This document shows positions 35,433 to 44,275 of a stretch of DNA of 64,000 bases, piece by piece. Origin of the DNA: an uncultured Gemmata sp. (GTDB lineage Bacteria > Planctomycetota > Planctomycetia > Gemmatales > Gemmataceae). The notes beneath the pieces were generated by a model, which searched no databases, was not told the DNA's origin, and saw only the letters and a program-made list of their open reading frames with translations. Position numbers and translations under genes: made by a program. The stretch spans positions 1-64,000 of the forward strand of contig CALDUT010000010.1 in NCBI GenBank assembly GCA_937924775.1. Direction: 5' to 3'. Position 1 is the stretch's first letter. Each line of letters opens with the position of its first letter.

Positions 35433-37121
35433 ATGTGGAACGACGTGCGACGGAAGTTGGCCGCGCTACTGAAGGTTCCCTCTGGACCGCTGGTCCGTGC
35501 CAATGGCCGCGTGTGGCGATTGACGGCAGAAGGTTATCTACTTTTCGGCCCTTGCGGCCCCGACCTCGATCGCTGGATCGCCGACGGGCGAGCTGAAATC
35601 ATCAAAAACGGACCTCACCGGACCGTTTACCGGGTTCCCCTGACCGAAGGCAGTGTGTATGTGAAGCACTGCCGCATCAATGGGCCCCGGGCGTGGGCCC
35701 GCGAACTTTTTCGGCTGCCAAAAGCGCAATTGGAATTTGACAACGCGGAAAAATTGCGTATACTCAACATAGGTACAGTTTTTCCGCTGGCCTGGGGAAA
35801 AGCGGATCAATTCTGGCCGGGCGAAAGTTTCCTTATCACGCGCGATTTGGCCCCCGCGCGACTGCTGTCGGCGATTCTGAATCAGCCTTTGCCGTTGGAG
35901 CGTCGCCAGCGGTTGGCCGGCGCTTTGGGGCGGTTTTGGGCTTGGCTACACGATCAGGGGGTGATTCATCCTGATCCGCACCCTGATAATTTGCTTGTCG
36001 ATTTCGAACCTGGAGGTGAACCACGGTTTTATTTGCTCGATATTCATGCCTTGCGCTTTGGCCTGCCTCTGACGTGGGACCAAAGCCGCGCCAACCTGAT
36101 TCTCCTGAATCGGTGGTTTCAACTGCGTGCCCCAGCGACCGACCGCTTGCGGTTCTGGCGAAACTATTGCTCTGCGCGAAGAACTTTGGAGGTTCCCCCC
36201 GCGAACGACGATGTGGAACAAGCCACACTCGCTTCCAACCGCCGGTTCTGGCTGGCCCGCACGCAACGCTATAGCGGTACCCACCGGAGCATTCGCAAAA
36301 TTTGCCAAGGCAGCTATCGTGGCCTGGCTGTTCGCGAACTTCCTGATGGTTTTTTGCAGTTGTTTCTCACAAACCCGGATGGTCTGTTCGCCCTTCCTCA
36401 GACCCGGATTCTGAAACAGTGCCTCCACTCCACAGTAGCGGAAGTGGAGATGTCAACACCAGCCGGCCCACGCCCGGTCATCGTCAAGCGTGTGGCCGCA
36501 TCGAGCGTCTGGTCGGGCTGGAAAAATCTTCTGCGTAGTTCCGCGGTGCGGCGGTCGTGGCTTTTGGGTCACGGCCTGATTGAGCGGCAACTTCCTACAC
36601 CGCGACCGTTGGCGATGATTCATCGGTATTGCGGCCACCTGCTTCCCATGGAAGGGTATTTAGTCACTGAGAAAGTTCCCGCGGCCTGCGGTTTGCCGGA
36701 GGCGGTCCAGGCCACGCGCGATCGGAAGAGGATTCGCGTGTGGGCCGAGCGTTTAGCGCGCTGGGTGCGTCGAATGCACGATCGGGGTGTGTCGCACCGG
36801 GACTTGAAAGCGCCGAACATTCTGCTTCAGTACGCCACCACCGATCCGGCGAACGCGGTCCCGGTTTTCATCGACTTGGTGGGTGTGCGGGCTAGCTCCC
36901 AAGCGGTGCCGTGGCTGCGACGCGCGAAAGATTTGGCGCGGTTGAATGCGAGCTTTCTCGCCCTACCGCACATTACGCGCACTGAGCGTCTGAGATTCTT
37001 GCTGACCTATCTGCGAACCGGGGAAAGAGAATTGGACTGGAAAAAATGGTGGCACGCGGTATCGGTGGCAACTTTAGCCAAAGTGGTCAAAAACCGCCGT
37101 GCCAATCGCCAACTGGGCTAA
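35433..37121 (+). CDS. Tandem two-domain lipopolysaccharide-kinase-like protein
   Basis: 562 residues from ATG 35433, with GAGGT upstream. There are two kinase-like domains of the WaaP/InaA type. Domain 1 (about 60-240): Lys78 in VYVKHCRI, catalytic HPDPHPDN with Asp181 and Asn186, metal Asp203 in LLDIHAL. Domain 2 (about 345-500): Lys352 in VIVKRVA, SHRDLKAPN with Asp457 and Asn462, Asp481 in FIDLVG. Both look active. It probably phosphorylates sugars of the LPS core in concert with the GT4 just upstream. Tandem duplication inside one chain is unusual and could allow two positions to be phosphorylated. Confidence 0.8.
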   Translation: MWNDVRRKLAALLKVPSGPLVRANGRVWRLTAEGYLLFGPCGPDLDRWIADGRAEIIKNGPHRTVYRVPLTEGSVYVKHCRINGPRAWARELFRLPKAQLEFDNAEKLRILNIGTVFPLAWGKADQFWPGESFLITRDLAPARLLSAILNQPLPLERRQRLAGALGRFWAWLHDQGVIHPDPHPDNLLVDFEPGGEPRFYLLDIHALRFGLPLTWDQSRANLILLNRWFQLRAPATDRLRFWRNYCSARRTLEVPPANDDVEQATLASNRRFWLARTQRYSGTHRSIRKICQGSYRGLAVRELPDGFLQLFLTNPDGLFALPQTRILKQCLHSTVAEVEMSTPAGPRPVIVKRVAASSVWSGWKNLLRSSAVRRSWLLGHGLIERQLPTPRPLAMIHRYCGHLLPMEGYLVTEKVPAACGLPEAVQATRDRKRIRVWAERLARWVRRMHDRGVSHRDLKAPNILLQYATTDPANAVPVFIDLVGVRASSQAVPWLRRAKDLARLNASFLALPHITRTERLRFLLTYLRTGERELDWKKWWHAVSVATLAKVVKNRRANRQLG

Positions 37122-37318
37122 AAACAACGAACTCCGATTACACCCGGTGAATTGTGAAGAATCGCCCAACAGATCGCCGACATTAGTGAGGCTGAGGTGG
37201 ACTGCGTGTTGGTTATGGGTCGCTGGCTAATTTGGGCTGGCGTAACGGCAGCGGGGCGAGTGGAGTCGACCATTCGCTGTCGGGCCATCCTGCTTCCCTT
37301 GTCGCAGAGGCGATAGGT

Positions 37319-38212
37319 ATGCCGTTCCTGCCGCTGCCGCTTCGCGGATTGCTCCCGATCGGGCCAGGAATGCTCGGTCTGGTGTTGGCAGGTTGCGGGT
37401 CCCTACAACTGGATCGGCCGCCTGCGGGAGTCCGCGCCGTAGCCGATGCAGTCCCTATAGCACAAGCGGGAACCCCGATTGTTGCGCCCGGGAAGTTCGC
37501 GACCCGCCGCGAATATTACGTTCTTTATCACGATTTTGAGATCGACACCCATGACCCCTTGTTTACAGAACTCGATGCCTTGCCCGATCAAGTCGCACGC
37601 GCGTTGAACCTCCCGCCCTGCGATGGCGTGGTCCAAGTTTTTCTGTTTGATACGCAAGAACGCTACGAACGCTTCATGCACAAGAAGTACCCGGAATTGC
37701 CAAAACGCCGGGCCTACTTCCTCAGCCAACCGCGAGCCGGAGGATACGATGAACTGAAAATCTACACCTGGATGGGCGACCATCTGACAACCGATTTACG
37801 CCACGAACTGACCCATGCGATCCTTCGCGGAACGTTGAAGGACGTACCCCTGTGGCTCGATGAAGGTTTGGCCGGCTACTTCGAACTGCCACCAACGCAC
37901 GCGGGCGTTAACCCCAGCCATTTGGAAACCCTCGTGCGGGCATCGTTTCGCCCCAACCTGGCCCGGTTAGAGAAGTTCAACCAAGTGGCCCAGATGGAGA
38001 AACCCGAATACCGCGAAGCCTGGGCATGGGTCTACTTCATGCTCCACAGTGGACCGGCGACGCAGAAAGTGTTGCACGACTACCTGCAAGCACTCCGGAC
38101 CAACCCCAACCCCGGTCCACTGTGGCCACGCTTGCGCGACGTGGTTCCTGACCCAGATCAGGCCTTGATGGATTTCCTCGCGACAGTGGAGGTTCCGCCG
38201 CACAAACGGTGA
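37319..38212 (+). CDS. DUF1570-type lipoprotein with zincin motif
   Basis: 297 residues from ATG 37319, with an AGAGG-type RBS upstream. The lipoprotein signal ends LVLAGCGS. The catalytic-type motif HELTH in TTDLRHELTHAILRG is followed 20 residues later by PLWLDEGLAGYFE, giving the HExxH...E layout of gluzincin metallopeptidases. The remainder is helical. It is probably anchored at a membrane facing the periplasm. Peptidase activity is predicted from the motif only; no substrate can be named. Confidence 0.75.
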   Translation: MPFLPLPLRGLLPIGPGMLGLVLAGCGSLQLDRPPAGVRAVADAVPIAQAGTPIVAPGKFATRREYYVLYHDFEIDTHDPLFTELDALPDQVARALNLPPCDGVVQVFLFDTQERYERFMHKKYPELPKRRAYFLSQPRAGGYDELKIYTWMGDHLTTDLRHELTHAILRGTLKDVPLWLDEGLAGYFELPPTHAGVNPSHLETLVRASFRPNLARLEKFNQVAQMEKPEYREAWAWVYFMLHSGPATQKVLHDYLQALRTNPNPGPLWPRLRDVVPDPDQALMDFLATVEVPPHKR

Positions 38213-38357
38213 TGGCTGACCTGAGTCCACATACCATCGCCTCACTGGACAGCGGAACTGTTCTGCTCGAACAGATCGCTAGAACACCGACAACGGCAGA
38301 GTTTGCGATGGAGCAGAAGTGTTGTCCTCGTGTTTACCTAAAGATTGTTGAGACATC

Positions 38358-39338
38358 ATGATTGCCATAACCGGAGCCGCAGGTTTTATTGGTTCGAATC
38401 TGGCTCACACGCTCGCTGCGCAAGGCGCATCGTTACTCTTGGTGGACGACGCGATCACACCGGAAAAAGCCGGGAATCTCGCTAGTTTGCCGCGTTTTCA
38501 ATTCACTCGGCCGGAAGAGTTCCTCAACGACCTGGCGGCCGGATTTGCGCGGCCTGAAGTCATCTTTCACCTGGGGGCTTGTAGCGACACCACCGCAACG
38601 GATTGGGATTACCTCCGGCGCAACAATATTGAGTATTCGCAGCACTTGTGGCGGTGGTGTGCAACACAGGGGGTGCCGCTTCTGTACGCCTCGAGTGCCG
38701 CGACCTACGGGGATGGTTCGCGCGGCTTCGACGATCGCACGCCGCCCGCCCAATTGTATCCGCTCAACCTTTATGGGAAAAGCAAGAACGATTTCGATGC
38801 GTGGGCCTTGGCCGAAGTCGCTGCCGGTCGCCCGCAGCCGCCGAAATGGGCCGGGCTGAAGTTTTTCAACGTCTACGGGCCGCGCGAGAGCCATAAAGGC
38901 CGCATGGCCAGTGTCGTTTTCCAAACATGGCGGCAAGTGAAAGCCACGGGGATGATGAAACTGTTTCGGTCAACGGATGCCAAGTATGCCGATGGTGGTC
39001 AGGTTCGCGATTTTGTCTTTGTGGGCGATTGTGTCCATCACCTTCTGTGGTTATGGCGGAACGATGCGCCCAACGGGCTGTACAACTCGGGTACAGGTAC
39101 ACCGCGAACGTTTCAGGAATTGGCGACTGCGGTCTTCAACGCCCTCGGGCTTCCGCCTCGCATCGAATATATCGACATGCCCGCGGATTTGGCAAAACAG
39201 TATCAGAATTTCACCTGCGCTGATATGACGAAACTGCATGCGGCAGGCTGTACACTCGCCGCAACTACGCTAGAAGCCGGTGTGTGGACAACGATTCAGT
39301 GGCTTGAGGAGAATGCCGCCTTCCGGATCGCGGCCTAA
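38358..39338 (+). CDS. hldD: ADP-L-glycero-D-manno-heptose-6-epimerase
   Basis: The 326-residue SDR epimerase makes ADP-L-glycero-D-manno-heptose for the LPS core. IAITGAAGFIGSNLAHTL binds NADP; HLGACSDTTATDWDY is the HldD signature. Catalytic YGKSK follows, then FNVYGPRESHKGRMASVV and VRDFVFVGD. Length is normal. It indicates that this planctomycete makes heptose-containing LPS, in keeping with the kinase and glycosyltransferase at 34.3-37.1 kb. Confidence 0.93.
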   Translation: MIAITGAAGFIGSNLAHTLAAQGASLLLVDDAITPEKAGNLASLPRFQFTRPEEFLNDLAAGFARPEVIFHLGACSDTTATDWDYLRRNNIEYSQHLWRWCATQGVPLLYASSAATYGDGSRGFDDRTPPAQLYPLNLYGKSKNDFDAWALAEVAAGRPQPPKWAGLKFFNVYGPRESHKGRMASVVFQTWRQVKATGMMKLFRSTDAKYADGGQVRDFVFVGDCVHHLLWLWRNDAPNGLYNSGTGTPRTFQELATAVFNALGLPPRIEYIDMPADLAKQYQNFTCADMTKLHAAGCTLAATTLEAGVWTTIQWLEENAAFRIAA

Positions 39339-39401
39339 CCATCGCACGGCCGGCGAGAATCCGCTACGCTATCTGTAGCCCCTTCTCGGACACCACGAGC
39401 G

Positions 39402-40154
39402 ATGAACTTTTTCATCACCGCCGGCAATACGCTATCCATGATCGACCAGGTGCGGTGCGTCACGAACATTTTTTCGGGTCGTACTGGAGCCAGCATTGCC
39501 CAAGCGGCGTGGGGACGTGGACATCGCGTGACACTGACAACTTCGCATCCGGAAGCTTTGGCCGAATTCGGCATCAACTTCCGTGCACTGCCGGAGCGGT
39601 TCACTGTCCTTCCGTATCGCACATTCGAGGATTTGGCCGCGATCATGCAAACCGAAGTGCGCTTGGGAAACTACGACGTTGTCTGTCATTCCGCGGCGGT
39701 CAGTGACTATCTGTCCGCAGGAACCTTCACGCCCAACCCCGGCACCTTTTTCAACGCCTGCACAGGCGAATGGGAAGCGCAAGTCGGGCCCCCGACACTG
39801 ACAGAACAGAAAGCGGGCAAAATCAAAAGCAACGAACCAGAGCTGTGGTTGCGGCTGGCACGGGCTCCCAAACTGGTGGATCGCATTCGCCAGCCGTGGG
39901 GCTTTACCGGGATTTTGGTGAAATTCAAATTGGAAGTCGGGATCAGTGAGTCGCACCTGTTAGCCGTGGCGGACGCCTCTCGGGTACAATCGGAAGCGGA
40001 CTTCATCGTGGCCAATACTCTCGATGGGGCTGCCCATTGGGCTTACCTCGGCCCACTGGCAGGGCGTTACGAACGTATTCCCCGGCAGGAATTGACCGAG
40101 CGGCTCATCGTGACTGTTGAAGATCGCTATCAGGAGCGGGTTCGCCATGGCTAA
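39402..40154 (+). CDS. coaB: Stand-alone phosphopantothenate-cysteine ligase-like protein
   Basis: 250 residues, corresponding to the CoaB half of bacterial CoaBC. The nucleotide-binding start FFITAGNTLSMIDQVRCVTN and FSGRTGASIAQAAWGRGHRVTL match the family pattern (GxTxxxID.VR.ITN.SSG). SAAVSDYL and the EQKAGKIKS segment carry the residues of the CoaB active site. It joins cysteine to 4'-phosphopantothenate in CoA synthesis. Its end overlaps the CoaC-like gene by 8 bases. The decarboxylase domain usually fused in front is encoded separately downstream. Confidence 0.8.
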   Translation: MNFFITAGNTLSMIDQVRCVTNIFSGRTGASIAQAAWGRGHRVTLTTSHPEALAEFGINFRALPERFTVLPYRTFEDLAAIMQTEVRLGNYDVVCHSAAVSDYLSAGTFTPNPGTFFNACTGEWEAQVGPPTLTEQKAGKIKSNEPELWLRLARAPKLVDRIRQPWGFTGILVKFKLEVGISESHLLAVADASRVQSEADFIVANTLDGAAHWAYLGPLAGRYERIPRQELTERLIVTVEDRYQERVRHG

Positions 40155-40839
40155 CGTGCTGCTGGGCGTGACGGGAAGTGTGGCGGCGATGCGCACACCG
40201 GTGCTGTTTGAGGCTCTCCAGAATGCCGGCCACAGTGTGAAGGTGGTAGCAACTTCCGCGGCGACTTACTTTTTCGATGCCGCCGCCCTCCGTCGGCAAT
40301 CCCTAATGCCGGTCGGCTTTTCGGATCAACCGGAGTGCCTTCGCTCCCTCTTATTTGTTGACGACGATGAATGGCCTGGGCGGGCGGATGGCGAACATTA
40401 CCGCCGTGGCGATCCGGTTCTCCACATCGAATTGCGGAAATGGGCGGATTTGTTGCTTATCGCCCCGCTCGATGCAAATACTCTGGCGAAGCTGGCTGTC
40501 GGGTTATGCGACAATTGCCTCACCTGTATATGGCGAGCGTGGGACAGCTCGCGACCGGTGGTACTGGCCCCCGCCATGAATACGCTCATGTGGCAGAATC
40601 CGTTGACCAAGCGGCATCTGCGGTCGCTGGCGGCCGATGCTGGCGCAGGGCACATTCCCGGCCATCTCGCCGATGAGGCGCTGATTCAGCAAATCAACGA
40701 ACGCAGCCCGACACTGCGGATCGTCGGCCCGATGATCAAAACGCTGGCCTGTGGTGACACGGGAATCGGAGCTATGGCTGAAGTGACCGACATTGTTGCT
40801 GCGGTGCAAACTCTCTTGGCCCTACTGAAAGCCGCGTGA
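40147..40839 (+). CDS. coaC: Phosphopantothenoylcysteine decarboxylase, eukaryote-like
   Basis: 230 residues from ATG 40147 with AGGAGC upstream. FMN-dependent HFCD family: LLGVTGSVAAMRTPVLFEAL, the long motif DPVLHIELRKWADLLLIAPL, DANTLAKLAVGLCDN, and VLAPAMNTLMW with the conserved PAMN. A C-terminal LACGDTGIGAMAEV flap carries the active-site Cys. The DPVLHI...DANTL...CDN...GAMAEV arrangement closely follows animal PPCDC rather than the usual bacterial CoaBC. It decarboxylates the CoaB product to 4'-phosphopantetheine and probably forms a homotrimer or dodecamer, like relatives. Confidence 0.85.
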   Translation: MANVLLGVTGSVAAMRTPVLFEALQNAGHSVKVVATSAATYFFDAAALRRQSLMPVGFSDQPECLRSLLFVDDDEWPGRADGEHYRRGDPVLHIELRKWADLLLIAPLDANTLAKLAVGLCDNCLTCIWRAWDSSRPVVLAPAMNTLMWQNPLTKRHLRSLAADAGAGHIPGHLADEALIQQINERSPTLRIVGPMIKTLACGDTGIGAMAEVTDIVAAVQTLLALLKAA

Positions 40840-40843
40840 TCCT

Positions 40844-41506
40844 ATGAGTGCTTCTCCCCTCCGCCGGCTCGATTGGATCGAGCGGCTCGAACGCTTGTAT
40901 ACTGCCGTGGTGGCAGATGTACTCGACAAACTCGGTTTTCGTAACCAGTGCATGCATTCGCGCATTCGCCCCCTCTGGCCGCAAGCGAAGTGTGCGGGTT
41001 TCGCCCTTACGGTGCAAACGGTGCCAGCCCGCGATCTGGCGCCGGCCCACCCCTACGCGGGAGAACTGTTGGCTGTGGATTCGCTGCAGCCAGGCGATGT
41101 ACTAGTTGTTTCCGAATCGAAGTGGAGCTTTTGGGGCGAGTTGCTTTCCACCGCAGCACGCTACCGGGGTTGCAAGGGTGTGGTTCTCGATGGCCCTACC
41201 CGCGATTCGCTGGCGATCCAGGCCATGAAATTCCCGGTGTTTCACGTCGGCTTCCACCCGGCCGATAGTCTAGGCCGGCTCGATGTGGTCGCCCACAACG
41301 TCACGATTACTTGCGCTGGCGTCTTGGTTCACCCCAACGATCTCATCCTAGCCGATCATGACGGTGTCGTGGTGGTGCCCAATGCGATCGCGGAGGACGC
41401 CTTACAGCGAGCCGAAGAGAAAGTCCGCGGCGAAAATCTGGTCCGTAAAGCTTTGGCGGACGGCATGAGTTGTACGGAAGCGTTCCACAAGTACGGCATT
41501 CTCTGA
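40844..41506 (+). CDS. RraA family protein (HMG/CHA aldolase-like)
   Basis: 220 residues. The RraA-like core is visible: GELLAVDSLQPGDVLVV, then GVVLDGPTRDSLAIQAMKFPVF with the substrate-binding Arg-Asp pair, and LADHDGVVVVPNAIAED. The family includes class II pyruvate aldolases and RNase E inhibitors, so the function cannot be fixed. It lies 4 bases after coaC and probably belongs to the same transcript. An aldolase or 2-oxoacid decarboxylase role is more likely than RNase inhibition. Confidence 0.75.
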   Translation: MSASPLRRLDWIERLERLYTAVVADVLDKLGFRNQCMHSRIRPLWPQAKCAGFALTVQTVPARDLAPAHPYAGELLAVDSLQPGDVLVVSESKWSFWGELLSTAARYRGCKGVVLDGPTRDSLAIQAMKFPVFHVGFHPADSLGRLDVVAHNVTITCAGVLVHPNDLILADHDGVVVVPNAIAEDALQRAEEKVRGENLVRKALADGMSCTEAFHKYGIL

Positions 41507-41539
41507 ACATAAAAAGATCGGCCAGGGTTCAGCCTTGGG

Positions 41540-42997
41540 TCAGGTCAACGGATACAGGGGCCGGCGGATGCGGCGGTACTCGAAGCGAGCCGGGTTGATC
41601 GCGGTCAGCCCCGGGGTATCGACTTCGATGATGGTTCCATGAAGCGGAGCATACGCAGCTTTGTACGCGACCGCAGCCTTCACCACGATGATGCGAGCGG
41701 TGTGCGGATTGATTCCCAAGCTGGTGAGTTGGCCAAGGCTGAAGGGTGGGGTGCGCAGCGAATTGACCACAAGAAGGTTATTGTCGCCCAAGTCCAGAAC
41801 TGCGGTGTGCCCTTGGTTATTCCAGCGTCGGCCGCCGTGCCGGGCTTCAGATTCTACCCATTTGCCTTCATGGAGTGAACGCACCACACCCCGTAGGCGT
41901 ACTGGCTCACCGTGCCAAGTGCCGGTTGAACCGCCTACCACTACTTCAACAGTCGCCCCAATTCCTGCGGCTTTGGCCTGTTGAACCGCCCCGGGGGCAT
42001 AGAGTGTAATGAGGAATCCCCGCGCTTGCTGCCGGAGCAATTCCGCGAGCAGCACGGTGCCGTCGCCAGCCGAACCACCACCAACGTTATCGCCTAGATC
42101 AATGAGCAATACCGGGGTGGTCGAACTCCTGATGGCCCGACCAACGGCCTCTTCCGCGGCGGGAACCGTGACATTCAACTGTTCGCGGACATCCCACATG
42201 GCTCCGGCCAGTTCTTCGGCGATGTTGCACGCGGAGTCGCGACTATTGTCAGTGACGGTGATGACGCTGCCACCCATCTCCGGGACATCCGCATAAGGAA
42301 ATCCGGCCATCAGGCTGACGGCCAACACGCCGGGCAGGCTTTCCGCGGCGCGGGCCTGTTTCATCAGGCTGGCCATCGGCTCGCGGGCGGTATCCTGGCC
42401 CAGCAAGTTGAGCATGAGAGGGGGTTTGGCGACGTAACACACTGGGCGAATCTGGCCCTTGACGCACCGGGTCAGCAGTTCGGCCGCGTGCAAGCCGCAA
42501 GATCGCTGGTCGATGTGGGGATAGGTTTGATAGCCGATGAGAATGTCGGCGTATTCGGCCATCTGCGGCGTAACGTTGGCGTGGAAATCGAGAGTGACGG
42601 CCAACGGGGTGTGCGGACCAATGGCTGCGCGCACGCGGCGGAGCGTTTCTGTATCCGCATCAGGGTATTGGGGGGTCACCATGGCACCGTGGAGAGCCAA
42701 CAGGACACCATCAGCCCGGGCCAGTTGGAATCCGGTTGTCAGAGCATCGGTGAAATGTTCGTAGAATTCGTTGGTCACCGGCCCGGCCGGGGTGGCCCAC
42801 GCCATGGCGACAGGAATGGCCACGTACCCGAACTTCGTACCCTCGATGAAGCCACCGATTTCGTGGTGGGCGTCTTGCCACACTGGCATCAGGGCATCGC
42901 CATAGGTCAGGCTGCCTTCGCGAAACCGTTGCAAATCTGCCGGCAGCGGAGCGAAGGTATTCGATTCGTGCATGAATCCACCAATGGCGATACGCAT
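41540..42997 (-). CDS. M81 family metallopeptidase, MlrC-like
   Basis: 485 residues. The N-terminal DUF1485 domain opens IAIGGFMHESNTFAPLPADL with the metal-binding His-Glu-Ser-Asn pattern, followed by LLALHGAMVT, VTLDFHANVT and DQRSCGLHAAELL. The C-terminal MlrC domain has LLIDLGDNVGGGSAGDGTVLL. The namesake opens the linearised microcystin peptide, but most homologues occur far from toxin degradation and may cleave other peptides or amides. It diverges from asd. Confidence 0.85.
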   Translation of the reverse strand: MRIAIGGFMHESNTFAPLPADLQRFREGSLTYGDALMPVWQDAHHEIGGFIEGTKFGYVAIPVAMAWATPAGPVTNEFYEHFTDALTTGFQLARADGVLLALHGAMVTPQYPDADTETLRRVRAAIGPHTPLAVTLDFHANVTPQMAEYADILIGYQTYPHIDQRSCGLHAAELLTRCVKGQIRPVCYVAKPPLMLNLLGQDTAREPMASLMKQARAAESLPGVLAVSLMAGFPYADVPEMGGSVITVTDNSRDSACNIAEELAGAMWDVREQLNVTVPAAEEAVGRAIRSSTTPVLLIDLGDNVGGGSAGDGTVLLAELLRQQARGFLITLYAPGAVQQAKAAGIGATVEVVVGGSTGTWHGEPVRLRGVVRSLHEGKWVESEARHGGRRWNNQGHTAVLDLGDNNLLVVNSLRTPPFSLGQLTSLGINPHTARIIVVKAAVAYKAAYAPLHGTIIEVDTPGLTAINPARFEYRRIRRPLYPLT

Positions 42998-43157
42998 AAT
43001 GGAACTCGAAAAAAAACGGGATAAACAACACTACCGGCTGCAGGGCCGATGGGAGTATACCTTTACTCAAGTGATGGTATTCCGCCCGTCAACGAAATTC
43101 GTATTCTTTCTGGAAAGCATCCAACCTGAGGTTTCAACGAACTTTGAGAGGTGTACT

Positions 43158-44177
43158 GTGGCTGTGAATGTGGCGGTGGTCGGTGCGACGGGGGCCGTGG
43201 GCGACTTGATGCGGAGGGTGCTGGCGGACCGGAACTTCCCGGTGCGGTCGATCAAATTTTTGGCTTCCGAAAAAAGCGCCGGAAAAACCGTCGAATTTGC
43301 GGGGAAACAGTACACGGTCGAAGCCATCCGGCCCGAGGCTTTTGAGGGTGTGCAGATCGTTCTGAGCAGCACCCCCAGTTCGGTGAGCCGGGAGTACTCA
43401 CCCCTCGCGGCGAAAGCCGGGGCTATCGTTATTGATAATTCCTCCGCGTGGCGGATGGACCCCGATTGCCCGTTGGTAGTTCCTGAAGTGAACGCTCACG
43501 AACTGCACAACATCAAAAAAGGCATTGTCGCCAATCCGAATTGTGTGGCAATCCCTTTGTGCGTGGCCCTCAAACCGCTGCATGATCTCGCGAAGGTCAA
43601 GCGCGTGGTCGTGGCGACGTACCAATCTTCGTCCGGCAAGGGGGCCAAAGGTCTCCTCGACTTCCACGCGCAGGTCACGGCGTGGGCCGCGGGGCAACCG
43701 GTGCCGGCGCCGACCGCTCACCGGGCCCAACTGGCGGGTAATGTGGTCACGCTCGACTGGACGCTGGATCCCAACGGTTTCACTGAAGAAGAAAACAAAG
43801 TCATCAACGAAACGAAAAAAATCCTGGGAGATCCAAATATTGGTGTGTGTCCAACCTGTGTGCGTGTCCCGGTGCGTGTGGCCCATTCGGAGGCCATCAC
43901 CGTGGAATTCCACCGGCCGCTGGCCGTCGCGGAAGCCAAAGCGGCACTGGCCAAGGCTCCGGGCATCGTCTTCATGGACGAAACCATCGATGGCCGGTTC
44001 CCGCAGCCGATACACGCGGAAGGCAGCGATCACACCTTCGTGGGCCGTGTGCGGCAAGACCCAAGTCTCCCGAACGCCTTATGCTTGTGGGTGGTGGCCG
44101 ATAATCTCCGCAAAGGCGCGGCCAGCAACGCGGTACAATGTGCGGAAGAACTCGTCCGCCGCGGCATCGTCCGGTAA
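43158..44177 (+). CDS. asd: Aspartate-semialdehyde dehydrogenase
   Basis: The 339-residue enzyme reduces aspartyl phosphate to aspartate semialdehyde for Lys, Thr, Met and diaminopimelate. Rossmann motif VAVVGATGAVGDLMRRVL, catalytic Cys in VANPNCVAIPL, and RVPVRVAHSEAITVEF near the C-terminus. GTG 43158 has GAGAGG just upstream; the open frame reaching 42972 overlaps the divergent MlrC gene and is not needed. Presence of a complete asd is of interest because peptidoglycan precursors were once thought absent in planctomycetes. Confidence 0.94.
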   Translation: MAVNVAVVGATGAVGDLMRRVLADRNFPVRSIKFLASEKSAGKTVEFAGKQYTVEAIRPEAFEGVQIVLSSTPSSVSREYSPLAAKAGAIVIDNSSAWRMDPDCPLVVPEVNAHELHNIKKGIVANPNCVAIPLCVALKPLHDLAKVKRVVVATYQSSSGKGAKGLLDFHAQVTAWAAGQPVPAPTAHRAQLAGNVVTLDWTLDPNGFTEEENKVINETKKILGDPNIGVCPTCVRVPVRVAHSEAITVEFHRPLAVAEAKAALAKAPGIVFMDETIDGRFPQPIHAEGSDHTFVGRVRQDPSLPNALCLWVVADNLRKGAASNAVQCAEELVRRGIVR

Positions 44178-44275
44178 CTGTTCGGGCGTCGCATTCACGT
44201 CGGGTGCCGGCCAGAAGCACTGAAAGGTGGAAAACTTCGTGTGGCTACGGCACCCACGGGCTGTAGTCTCGGGGT

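Noticed and set aside
41540-42997. MlrC-like gene as evidence for microcystin degradation
   Set aside because: No mlrA, mlrB or mlrD gene is nearby, and most M81 proteins are not toxin-degrading; only the family name is supported.
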